NCBI GenBank assembly: GCA_001632425.1
Contig: KV425569.1
Coordinates: forward strand, 336,495 to 400,494
Length of the DNA: 64,000 nt
Direction: 5' to 3'
From: Neolentinus lepideus HHB14362 ss-1
Lineage: Eukaryota > Basidiomycota > Agaricomycetes > Gloeophyllales > Gloeophyllaceae
Part shown: positions 51,711 to 62,192 of the stretch, piece by piece
Layout of the letters: every line of letters starts with the position of its first letter
How positions within the stretch are numbered: position 1 is the first letter of the stretch
Position numbers and translations under genes: made by a program
The notes under the pieces: generated by a model
Databases searched by the model: none
What the model was told of the DNA's origin: nothing
The model's input: the letters and a program-made list of their open reading frames with translations, nothing else

Positions 51711-53578
51711 TTACCGACCGAAGTACTTTTTCTCGAGGTACCGTAGTGGTGGGTATGCCTGAGGAACGAAAAATATTAGATTTGTGTCGAACGGTGAGCT
51801 TGGATGCGGAAGGACGCACGATTGCAGTAAAGGACAGCGAAAGCTCGAATCCGATGTCACCACCGAATACGGGGTCACCAATCTTGCGACCGATGACACC
51901 AACGTACTATAGACAGGATGATCGGTTCCTGTAAGTCTCCAGATGTAAAGCGCTGTGGTACGTACCCAAGTCTGAGCCATGCCGAGTACAGCACCCATGA
52001 CACCACATCCGAGGGCAATAAACGCGGCGACACCCACAGGCTGAGCGGCTGCTCGGTTATATGTATCCAACTCATAATTGCTCCATTTTCCCTTCCTGAA
52101 GATCAGATGCTCCTCAGTCACAATGGCCGTGTAAATCGCCAGCCAATACGAGAGGAGCACCAGTAACGTGTCCAGCCACGACTCGAAGTGACTCGCGCCC
52201 ACGATAGCCAGCACAATGTACACCCCCGTACCAATGAGCGTGATGAACAGGCGCGGGATGGCCTGAAAGATGGGGCCGAAGATCTGGACGGTCAAAGACA
52301 GCGAATAGATGTTGGGAATGTTATTAGCGACAATCGAAAGCCCCATGATGACGGTGAGGAAGCGGCCGACGCCGTTCAGGGGAGACAACCCAGCAGCGAT
52401 GAGCCCGCCGACGCCATTCGAGTTATAAAGATCTGCCCAGGCGGTGTTGTTCTGGATCGCAGTCATGAAGCCCGCGCCGAGCGACTCTATGAGGACCAAA
52501 GGAATGTTCAGCCCTGCGTACGTCGCGACAAAGATCTTCCATGCAGGCGTATCCACGGGTAAGTGACTAAAAGACATGGTGAGCAGGGGAGGTTAAGCGG
52601 GTATGTGAATAAACCTTACACGGTGTAGTCGGCCGCGTAACTGACCCAACCGATACCGAATCCAAAGATACTGGCGCCGAAGCTCAGAACACTAGCGGCT
52701 TCTACTGGTCCGGTACCGCCCCAGGCACCTTGGTCCATGTACCCAAGCCCGGTGCCGAGCATGATGAAGAAGATGATGGCAGGTGCGATCCACGACCACC
52801 GCTCGTACGTGTGCACGAACTTGTAGCCGGCAAAGGACGGGAAGAGCGTCAAGATCGCAATAATTAGGATACCGGCCCAGACAGGGATCTGATGCGAAGT
52901 TGAGACAGCGCGGAGCGTCTGCCCACCGACGATGGAGTTGATTGTTGACCAACCGACTGTAGCGATCACATTCAAGACCTGTAAAGGCTGAGTACCGACG
53001 AGTAGAAAAAAGATAGACTACGCACTCCAGGGAACATACAGACCCAGTATCCAAAAGAAAAGCGGGAGAACACCATCTGCCTGAGACCAGTACGAGCGCC
53101 ATATGACGAGAAGTAAGCCTGTCGAATTAACATTTACTTCGGGTTCCTCGTTAGCACTAAGACATTGATCACTCACCACCGGAATAGTCGACAGCAGGTT
53201 GAAAAACAAGATGGTAAGGACCGCGTCCCTCAAACCCATCTCAAAGATGCTTGCGCCCAAGGTACCCAGACTGAACGTACTGATGGTGGTGTTAGCTGCA
53301 CACCACATCGTGAAGCAGTCCCATGGGTTCTTTTGCGGCCTATCCGTGGGCGGTACGCGCTCAATACCTCTCGCCTCGACACCATACCTGTCCAGCTTCT
53401 GCACGATGACCCATAATTTGGCAAAAATACCACGATTACGAGGCACACCGTCGTCAAGCGCCTCAAATTCGACGACAGTAGTGTGCGTCACCGGCTCCGG
53501 GCCTTTCTCGGGATCGTATGTAGCGGAGCTCGTCGCCTTTTCCAACGACGACTGCGACATCTGATCCAGCTGGGACAT
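51711..53578 (-). CDS. FCY2-type purine-cytosine permease (NCS1 family), copy 2
   Basis: Paralogue of the permease at 39.8 kb, with the same intron-rich layout. The start is the ATG at 53578 (MSQLDQMSQSSLEKATSSAT); a TTG two codons upstream is not needed. Motifs: YGVEARGIERVPPTDRPQ, WCAANTTISTFSLGTLGASI, LTILFFNLLSTIPV, VIATVGWSTINSIVGGQTLR, FAGYKFVHTYERWSWIAPAI, SFGASIFGFGIGWVSYAADY, IVANNIPNIYSLSLTVQIFG, VTEEHLIFRKG, AQTW, and after a 60-nt intron YVGVIGRKIGDPVFGGDIGF; the end is AYPPLRYLEKKYFGR. Frames are open throughout, so both copies seem functional. Differences cluster in the N-terminal tail and in loops. Copy 2 is inverted relative to copy 1, about 10 kb away. Confidence 0.92.
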
Positions 53579-54554
53579 AGTCAACCAGGAGTGCGCACAC
53601 GATCAGTGTGGAAGGCTACAGAGGAGCAACTACCTCCATCACATTTTGCGTCTGCAGGATATATACACTTGCCGGGGAGTACCTTATCATGCTATCAAAG
53701 GAGGTGACAGCGCGGAATGAAGGCGTGGGTATCGCAGCATAAAACACCCACTGGAGCTTGCAGACCCTGAATACCTCCTATACCATGAATGTGCTTAATG
53801 GAAACATACTCAAGACGCGTCAAGGTAAATAGTGATATCTCCAGGCTGTTATGCATAAGTACGGGAACAATTATTTCTGAAAGCTTCTCAGACAGATCTT
53901 CCTGTGCCAGCTCCAATGTACGAAGGTTGTGCCTTTCTAGCTTCCTAGACCTCCCGGTGCTGGGGCATAGAAAGGGTTTGAAGTGTCTCTGATTATGTAT
54001 AATGGCCTCGTGAGATTGAATTGAATGTGCTCTGCAAATACACGTGGAATGTGTCTAGCGCGAAGCTTAAGGAGAATACCTCAAATGCCAAACTAGGAAG
54101 CGAATTTCCTTTTGTGACGGACATTGGGGAAGGAGTTACAGCGGACAACCATTTTCAAGGATAATTGAAGGTTGGAGGCTTTAAGAAATGAATTGTGATT
54201 GTTGGATACAGTAGTGTCCCTCTCTAGACTTCTCATGTATAAGGATGTATTTTCGGGGTCTGACTGTCAATGAGAACTCCGACAAATACATCTATGTATC
54301 GACAGCTATCGTGGGAACACTATTTTCTTAACCGAGGTGTACCAGGCACGTGGGCTGTCATCGGGAGCAGGTGCTATTTACCCGCTATGGCAACTCGTAG
54401 TTCTGGACATCATACGAACCTTATGGTGGAAGCCCAATAATAGCCTCCTAACAGGAAGGAATCAGGAATCCATTCCACACCGGAGGTTCTTCACGCATCA
54501 GAGGCAACACATCAGATATTTGAAACAACCCTCCAGGCCACCGATTCAAAGTGT
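53579..54554. other. Upstream region of permease copy 2
   Basis: No gene recognised. The first few hundred bases should include the permease promoter. Short frames without motifs follow, up to the TIR element. Confidence 0.5.
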
Positions 54555-55555
54555 ACTACTATCATTGGACGGGAGTTGCAAAAAATCCTGCAAATAGCTA
54601 TACAGCGTCGGCTGTGCTCAATCATTTTATAATCGGCCTCCATGGCATCGTGCAATGTCATCCTACGAACATAATTATGATTTTTTCGCGATTTGATATC
54701 TAATGTTACGAGCGCAGGAGAGATGCCAGGTTGCGCTCGGGAGTTGCAAAAGTTTTGTCACACATCAGTCACACGGCACGTCCAAACTCCGACGCGGCAA
54801 GGCCTCAAATGGCAAGTCGCAACGTACTCTGCTCACCTGTCGAAAATCGCGATGCAGCAAAGACAAATGTTTGCACATTCAACACACTCATGTACAATAT
54901 ACTACACGGAACATTAATGTAGGGATTACAAAACTATAGATACAGAATACTAAGAAATAGGAATATTCACAAGCTTTATTGTACAAGTCTCCCAGATCTT
55001 TGCGCCGCTTGGGCTGAGACACGCGTCTCCTAGACATTTCAGACCAATAAATAATACCACTGGCTCAAGCATAGGGATGCTCGAGCCAGGAGCAAGCAAG
55101 AAGAGCTCAGACAACTGCCAGCTTGAATGAGGAATGATTGAGACGATCAACACGAGCGGAGTTTGAATCTCGCGTCAGGCTCGATGTCACGCCCTGGGCT
55201 CCGGGAGCTGCAATTCGTCATTCTTAAAGGTCCTCAAGCACTTTTATGCTTATCGGGTGAGTTGTTTAGACAGAAGAACAGTAGATAAAACTATCTCAAA
55301 CTTGATTTTGAGGTACATGATCATTATACCGGGGAGATCTCTTATTTACATGCTGCAGTCAGTATTGAGGCATAGGTATCTCGACCAGCAATCCTTACCA
55401 CACACATTTTTCTCTAATTTTACTCCATGAACAGTATGTCCTAGTCCATATCTATACATCTGTTGTGGTCCCAATTTTTTTCGTTCAGTGTGGACAGTGT
55501 AGTAGGGGTTGCTCGGGAGTTGCAAATTTTGCAACTCCCGTCCAATGATAGTAGT
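54555..55555. mobile_element. 1.0-kb TIR element with 29-bp perfect ends
   Basis: 29-bp ends at 54555-54583 and 55527-55555 are exact inverse copies (outer bases ACTACTATCATTGGACGGGA). No transposase-like frame lies between them. No target duplication could be matched (GTGT before, CTATT after), so the superfamily is open. The word CGGGAGTTGCAAA occurs four times: in both ends, at 54738-54750 and at 55514-55526, the last two within a longer 16-bp direct repeat GCTCGGGAGTTGCAAA. Confidence 0.65.
55514..55540. repeat. 27-bp palindrome at the element's right end
   Basis: CGGGAGTTGCAAA (55514-55526), one central T, then TTTGCAACTCCCG (55528-55540). The right half belongs to the TIR, so an extra inverted copy of the TIR core abuts it. 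It can extrude as a near loop-less cruciform. Confidence 0.8.
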
Positions 55556-56770
55556 CTATTCTTGCAGCTTGTCCGAGAGCTATCCATAGCCATGTCCATT
55601 TGCGCCTTGCTAGTGGCGCCTCATTAGGTGCTGTGCTCCACCAGGCACCCGCTTGTTCTGAGCCGAAGACGTCCAGGTTCGGTCAGAAAAATAGCATCAT
55701 GTTACTAATGATCCTATGATAGACTGTGTCCGAGTCTAGGAGGTCCCATGGAGTCTCTCGAGTCTCGAGGTGGCGTAGCTGTCTAGCGGGAGAACAACCC
55801 CCGATGCTTAAGTTTCTTGCAAATCTCAAGACCTTGTGCATCCCTTCCCTATTACTTCTGCTCCTCAGAGCATGTGCACGTTATTGCGCGTTGGACTCGA
55901 ATCGTATACAGAGGGCTCGATGATCCTACTTCTGTAGATCCAGTCTGCATAGGTTCAGTCCAACGCAATCCTGGAAATCTCCTTGTTACTCTTACTGTCT
56001 TGCGGCTGAGTTCATTCATTAGGACTCGCTATAATTTCCCACTCGCTGTGAAGCCCATCACGAGTCCGTTCAATGAACGCGACCTACAGACACATATGGA
56101 GGCTACCAAATGCTCAGATCTGTCCGTCGCAATTACTCGTTGAGTTTCAAGGGAACCAGAAGCTATTGACGGCAGTGGGTCCCAGTTTCTAGATATTGTG
56201 ACTGAAGACTTTTCTTGGTGTCCCAGACCCGTGGCACCGTCTGTCTGGGCTCATTGACGTTGACGTCGTTGAACTTGTCGAATGATGTGGTTTTGTAGCA
56301 GCTAGGTGCGGCTATCCGTCCAAGTATTATTTCGTTGGTTGCGGCCGCAAGGCATTCATCGTCACACAAGAGCTGAAGCACATGCACAGATATAACTATG
56401 GGAACGTCTTTCTAGATGAACTATTGTATCTGGTAGCACTGAAATCCATTTTAGCCGTCTATGAATCCAAGAGAGTACTCCGCACTTTCTGCAAGACATA
56501 CATACAACAAGGATGTCTATCAGAACTTGATAGTATCGACGAAAGAATCGGCAGCCTCGATGATGCCGTTGCGAATGTCGCCTAGAGTCTCCTCTGCGCC
56601 TTTGAAGGCAAATTCAGCAGCCTCCTCCACCACTGTGCCAACGGAGGTTGCACCCTCCGAATGAAGGTCATTAGGTTTGATGTGTCTTCTAAATATGGCA
56701 TTCTTCTCGTCACATGCGCAAAGTGGTGGCAGCACGTTGCAGCTCTACTATTCCGTCTCATACTCCACCA
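55556..56770. other. Intergenic, no gene recognised
   Basis: Short frames only. The last part lies directly upstream of the exonuclease gene. Nothing else supported. Confidence 0.45.
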
Positions 56771-57821
56771 ATGGCTCACCAAGTTGATTTCTCCTATTGT
56801 GCAGAGCAAGGCACATTCGATCATGCGATATCCACTCTTTCCCGCTCGAGGACGTTGATCCTGGACTGCGAGGGACTGGATATAGGCATGCAGGGAGGCG
56901 CGCTGTCTCTAATATGCTTGGGGACCGTGGATGCTCATGCCATCTTCGTATTCGACGTCCTAATGCTGCGCGATAACAGCGTCAATGTCAATCCTCTACT
57001 TCGTCTACTCCTCCGAGAGGAGGTTACGAAGGTTACGTGGGATGGTCGTATGGATTTCCTGGAGATACAGGACACCTACGGTGTAGAGATGACGGGGGTA
57101 CTAGATCTGCAGCTCGCCGAGGTGATGTCGAGAGAGGGGGTAAGGAAGGAGGGGGAGAAGCAGCGGATCATTCGACTCGCTTCTCGATACTTCGGGTTCC
57201 AGGTCATAAAGAACAACCGTGATTTGTACGATGGAATTCACATCGTGCTCGGAATGACGAACTGTTTGAAAGACAATAAGCTGGGAGATGGGGTAGCTAA
57301 AGACCGTGAGTTAGATACAAAGCCTATGTGTTACCGATCTTTGATACCTGTGTGCAGCTGAAGTCGTTGCCATGCACCGCGCGAACGGCAGTGCGTTATG
57401 GCTGGAGCGGCCCCTCTCAAAACAGCTTCTTCGTTACGCAGCGACTGACATCTACCTGATCTCGTTACTACTCGAAGACTTCAATCAGAGAGGCTGGGTC
57501 AATGCAGAAAATTTCAACGAGCTGAGATTACACTCACAGCGGTACGTCGCGATGTTCCAGGACGGCGGACGGCTGGATCCGGGGAACGTATTCCAAAAGG
57601 GCCCGCTGATTATGCTTTCTGAGATTGTGGCCAAGGCGGAGGAGGCGAAGCACAAGTGCTCGGGGTGTGGCAGGCGCAAACCAATATACTGCTTCGAGAC
57701 GAGGTATGCGAATGCAGAGATGCAGAGAATGCCCCGGTGTCGCGTGTGCACTGTTATCGCAATGAAGAGGCAGCTACCGCCGAATGACGACTGGATGTAT
57801 GTTTTCGATGTTGATACATAG
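56771..57821 (+). CDS. DEDDy 3'-5' exonuclease with C-terminal Cys cluster
   Basis: RNase D/WRN-exonuclease fold. Two exons (56771-57305, 57358-57821; 52-nt intron) give 332 aa. The start MAHQVDFSYCAEQGTFDHAI is preferred over an upstream Met because the domain begins about 20 residues later. Exo I: LILDCEGLDI (Asp and Glu). Exo II: VTKVTWDGRMDFLEI (Asp). Exo III: LLRYAATDIYLISLL (Tyr and Asp four apart), so all four metal-binding acidic residues and the Tyr are present. The domain should hydrolyse RNA or DNA from the 3' end with two metal ions. After it, CSGCGRRKPIYCF and later RCRVC form a possible zinc knuckle, perhaps a nucleic-acid contact; this tail is unusual for RNase D-type proteins I know. 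Substrate unknown. Confidence 0.85.
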
Positions 57822-58275
57822 TCGACGCCGACTCGGGTAGCCAGGATCATATGCCCATCGCGCTCATTTTCATATCACCTGCGCTTCCGTTCAGCTTCTC
57901 CGAAAGTGTAGGACTATCTAACATGTGTGCTCCCGTAGTACAGTCTTGTAGGAACAGAAAGGTCCCGAGCCAATTTTACGTCGTCTCTGCTATTCGTCAC
58001 CACTTGCAATCTATCGCATCGCTTCTCACAATGTATACTCGATAAGTGGTGAATCCCGTAGCTACCACCCTTCATGACCCTTTCATCGTTCACTCGCCGG
58101 ACATCTCGTCGAAACAGTCCGGACGACCAGGGACACAATCTTACTAACCTGCTTCCTCTACCGAAAGACGAAATCTCTTTGTTACGTCATGCTGGACAGT
58201 CTAGAAAATGGCCTATAAAGTCACAGACTCAACAATGCCTCGACATCACGCAATTCAAGAATGTAAATTCCCGTA
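57822..58275. other. Short intergenic space
   Basis: Between the exonuclease gene and the flavin-oxidoreductase relic. No feature recognised. Confidence 0.5.
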
Positions 58276-59513
58276 CCGAAGCTCTTCCAGCCTATTCGCA
58301 TCGGCGCCGAAGAGCTAAGTCATCGCATCGTGCTGGCGCCGCTCACCCGTCTACGTGCAAACAAAGCACACGTCCACGGTGACCTCGCAGTCGAATATTA
58401 CAAGCAGCGCTCAAGCACGCCCGGGACGCTCCTCATTGCCGAAGGCACAATCATAGCTGCGAAGGCAGGAGGATGGGACCACACCCCCGCATCTGAAGTG
58501 ACGAGCAGATCAAAGCGTGGCGCAAGGTAAGGAACAGTTTTGACTAGCACTCGAGGGGCTCACAGACTTTGGTACAGGTCGTAGATGCGGTCCAGGCGCA
58601 AGGGTGCTTCATATACTTGCAGTTCGCGGCGTTAGGCCGCTCCGGAAACCCCGAGCTCCTCGAACGCGACGGTATCTCGAAGGACAACTTCGTTGGGGCG
58701 TCTGCAATCTCCGCACACCCAGGCGGCGCAGTGCCTCGCCCAATGACTCACACAGACATCAGCGAATACCTGAAGGTCTATGCTACGGCTGCTTCCAACG
58801 CTGTGTTGAAAGACGATTTTGACGGAGTTGAGATCCACAAGGGAAGCGGGACGCTATCAGGCCAATTCTTGCAGGACGTGTCCAACCAGCGCACAGACAA
58901 GTATGGAGGTAGCATAGAGAACCGCGTCCGCTTCCCGTTGCAGATGGTCCGAGCAGTTGCGGATGCAATTGGGGAGGACAGGACCGCCGTCCACATCCTC
59001 CCGTGGGACACCTCGTCAGGTCTGTTGTAAGCTCGCTGCCCATGATCCGAGCACTGACGCAATGACATGACAGGTATACGCATGCAAGATCCGCGTCCCA
59101 CCTTTGCGCATTTCGTCTCCAAGCTGTGTGCGCTCCACCCAGGCCTAGCGTACTTGCATGTCGTCGAGCCACGTGTGTCGAACTTGTTGACCGCAGAGGA
59201 AGGTCCTCTCTCGGAGAGTGACTCGAACGATTTCATACGTAACATCTGGGCACCACTACCGCTCATAAGTGCAGGCGGGTACAGCCGAGAATCAGCGACG
59301 GAGGCAACGGAAAAGTGCGATTATTTGATCGCCTTCGGAAGGACGTACATCGCAAATGTGAGTGTCCAATGATTTCCGTTGAAGGAAGGCTGTTGACCGC
59401 AAGATTCATTACAGCCAGACCTGCCAATGAGATTTATGAAGAACACCCCGTTGACGCCATACGACACATCGACATTTTATGCGCCAGATCTAGGATGCAC
59501 ATGGATATATTGA
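58276..59513 (+). pseudogene. Degraded Old Yellow Enzyme copy
   Basis: The same exon layout as the intact gene at 17.8-19.1 kb is still visible: KLFQPIRIGAEELSHRIVLA, PLTRLRANKAHVHGDLAVEY, LLIAEGTIIAAKAGGWDHTP; DEQIKAWRK; VVDAVQAQGCFIYLQFAALG; TDKYGGSIENRVRFPLQMV; ISAGGYSRESATEATEKCDY; AFGRTYIAN; PDLPMRF. Defects: the only nearby ATG (58261) is followed at once by TAA, so no start remains; about one base is missing near 58490, putting DEQIKAW out of frame; the active-site stretch is HKGSGTL, with the second polar residue and the proton-donating Tyr both lost; the Arg of the R-x-S-P-W motif is His (VHILPW); and the C-terminus is frame-shifted and short. Loss of several independent key residues points to a dead gene and not a new enzyme. 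Confidence 0.85.
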
Positions 59514-60862
59514 TTACCCCTTCGCGGATGAGGCAACGTCTGAAGAAACTACTTCCGGGAGCGTTTGAGTTCGAATTTCATCTGTAGAGAGTGGAGCAAT
59601 CACTTAATACATAATATACTGCTTCCAAGTGTTTCTTCCCAGTCGAGATGCATCGACGTGTCAGCTACCTTTTTACTTCATCGAGCAAAGTAAGGGAGAG
59701 AGCCTACATTTGCCATGGCCGTGAACGAGTAAAGGTCTTATGATGGAACACCTTATATGACAAGATTCGGTTTATTTAGTGTCCAGACAGCCCTTGGGTG
59801 AATTCCCTCGCGCATGCCATGACCCGCGAGTATTCGAGAGCCCACAAGGACGTAGGGCTGTGACCAAACACGGAGAGATACCAGTGAAGTGGTAGAGTCG
59901 ATGTGGGAGTCCGGTGGATGTGGCCTTATTCATCAGACCACAGCAAGCGTGGTCCATTGTTCCAAGTACCAAGCACAGTGGAGGCAATCACAAAGGCTGC
60001 GCGCAGTATTCAGATGTGCTGTGAGGGCGTTTCGAGCCTCCCGAGGAATATTAGCCATAGCACTCACCGCTCTATAATTGATCTACTACGTCATTCTATC
60101 ACGTCGAAGTCCCGTTAACCTACAACCATCCGCACACAAATGGCGCAGATACTGGGTTGAATCCGGTGACAAGGTCGACCCGGCTTCCACTTAGCTTCCA
60201 GGGCTATTTATTGGGCAAGGAAGTGCACGTGAAAAGGCAGCGTACCGTGGATAGCACAGCGCACACGCTCTTCCATGTGGCAGCGGAATGGAACATAAAG
60301 AAATGTAAGCATGATGTAAGAAGAGAGGAGTCACGAACCTAAACAAACATAAAGTTCCAGCAATGGATTAGCAATTCACTCCGGAGTCTCGGGAGCGCAG
60401 ACACATCATCCGCTGCGATTAGATATCTCATTTGGTGGATGATATCATCTATGAACAAATTGGCCTACAAAGGTCAAATTCGCTGATACTGCTCGGGAAA
60501 GATCGCGATATTGCGACAGGAGAAAGGAACGAACCTAGCGCCGGTCTTCTTGTTAAGTCATGAGGGGGAGGCTCTAATGCCCAGGGCGACTATTCTGGTG
60601 ACATTCTGGTCCGGTTTCATATGCCAACTTCAGCGCTTTCACTGCCTCGATGACTTGAAGGCTGCGATTATATCGCATCTTCGTCGTATCTACTAAAGTC
60701 GTTGCTCTAAGATGGATTCGAACCTCCGGATCCGTGAGTGTTTGGCGGCTTAGATAAGCATACTTGTATTAGGCACTTCAAGCTTCAGAGCTTCAAGTTC
60801 AACCCTTCACTCTACGCCATAACAGGGCCTTTCTAGACGTTGTGCATGCGCATGCATAGAAC
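59514..60862. other. Intergenic, one tRNA-like trace
   Basis: Short frames without motifs. A tRNA-like structure at 60703-60791 (-) is listed separately. The last 70 bp are the leader of the Mo25 gene. Confidence 0.45.
60703..60791 (-). other. tRNA-like relic with B box and acceptor stem
   Basis: On the minus strand, GCTCTGA (60791-60785) pairs with TTAGAGC (60710-60704) as a 7-bp acceptor stem with one G-T pair. CTTG..CAAG forms a D-stem, and GGTTCGAATCC (60724-60714) is a perfect B box. But the D loop lacks the GG pair, the anticodon stem pairs badly and the T-stem has a mismatch, so this is not a functional tRNA by eye. It may be a tRNA pseudogene or a SINE head. Confidence 0.3.
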
Positions 60863-62192
60863 ATGAATTTCTTCAAGACAAAACCACGAACACCGCCTGA
60901 TCTCGTTAGAGGTCTCCGGGACGCAATCCCGAGGCTTGAGGCAGGGCCACCAGGAGGGGAGACACGACGAAAGGTGCAGTCAACTCCTTAGATGCCTCAA
61001 CGGACGTTGTTGCGACGGCCGTGTTAACTCTGGGTTCAGGCGAACGAGGAGGTGTCAAAGAACCTACAAGCGATAAAGGGCATCCTATATGGCGACGGAG
61101 GTGCGTTCCCGATTCGCTTTCATGCAGGTTATGAAATAGCTTGTGTGACGCTTGTGTGTCAGATCCCGTCCCAGAAGTTGTCGCCCAGCTCGCACAGGAG
61201 ACGTACAACACCGATTTGCTCTACCATCTGGTCGTCAACATCGCGAAATTCGAGTTTGAGGCGCGCAAGGACGTCGTGCAGATATTCAACAACCTTCTCC
61301 GGCGGCAGATCGGTTCGCGATATCCGACAGTGGAATACCTATGCCAGAAAAAGGAGGTGATCTTCGCTGGATTCAAGGGGTATGAGAACGAGGAGGTGGC
61401 GCTGAACACAGGGATGATTCTGCGCGAGATGTTGAGACACGAGCCTCTGTGCAAGATCCTGCTATATTCCGAGCAGTGAGTGTGGATTTGAGTGTGGGTC
61501 CGGGTGCGATTCTCAGGTGTGCAGGTTCTACATGTTCCCGCACTACATCGAAACGACGACATTCGGGATCTCCTGCGACGTCTACACGAACCTCAAGGAG
61601 TGTCTAACACGGCACAAACCGATGGTCGCGGAATTCCTCGACAAGCATTACGACCGGGTAGGCGCGACTTGGGTCTGACGGTGGACTCGGCTTACGTTTG
61701 GTTGCAGTTCTTTTCGTCGTTTACGACGCTAATCCTGTCGAATAACTATGTGACGAAACGGCAATCGCTAAAGCTCCTCGGTGAGATCCTCCTGGACCGG
61801 GCGAACTTTAACGTGATGACACGGTACATCGCGAACGAGGGTAATTTGAAGATGATGATGAATCTGCTCCGGGATAAGAGCAAGAATATTCAGTTTGAAG
61901 CATTCCACGTGTTCAAGGTGCGGTGTAGTTCCTCGTTGCGCCTAGGCTGGGTAGTGATGAAGCGGCTCGGACTACAGGTGTTCGTGGCGAACCCGAAGAA
62001 GCCGCCACAGATCGAGACGATATTGCGTAGGAATAAAGAGAAACTGCTAGTGTTCCTGAAGAACTTCCATAATGATAAAGAGGACGAGCAGTTCACGGTG
62101 GGTCGATCTGTACCCTGGGTAAATTGATTACTGACGCGGGTCGGGCTCAGGACGAGAAGCAGTTCTTAATCGTGCAGATACAGAGTCTTTGA
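60863..62192 (+). CDS. HYM1: Mo25/CAB39-like scaffold protein
   Basis: Armadillo-like helical scaffold that binds STE20/GCK-type kinases; in yeast, Hym1 acts in the RAM network for polarity and cell separation. The start at 60863 reads [20 protein letters not shown]. Further exons: [196 protein letters not shown]; and [19 protein letters not shown] at the end. These follow the Mo25 family closely from start to stop. Each intron border restores the frame, so the gene looks intact. Length, about 330 aa, is normal. Confidence 0.95.
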
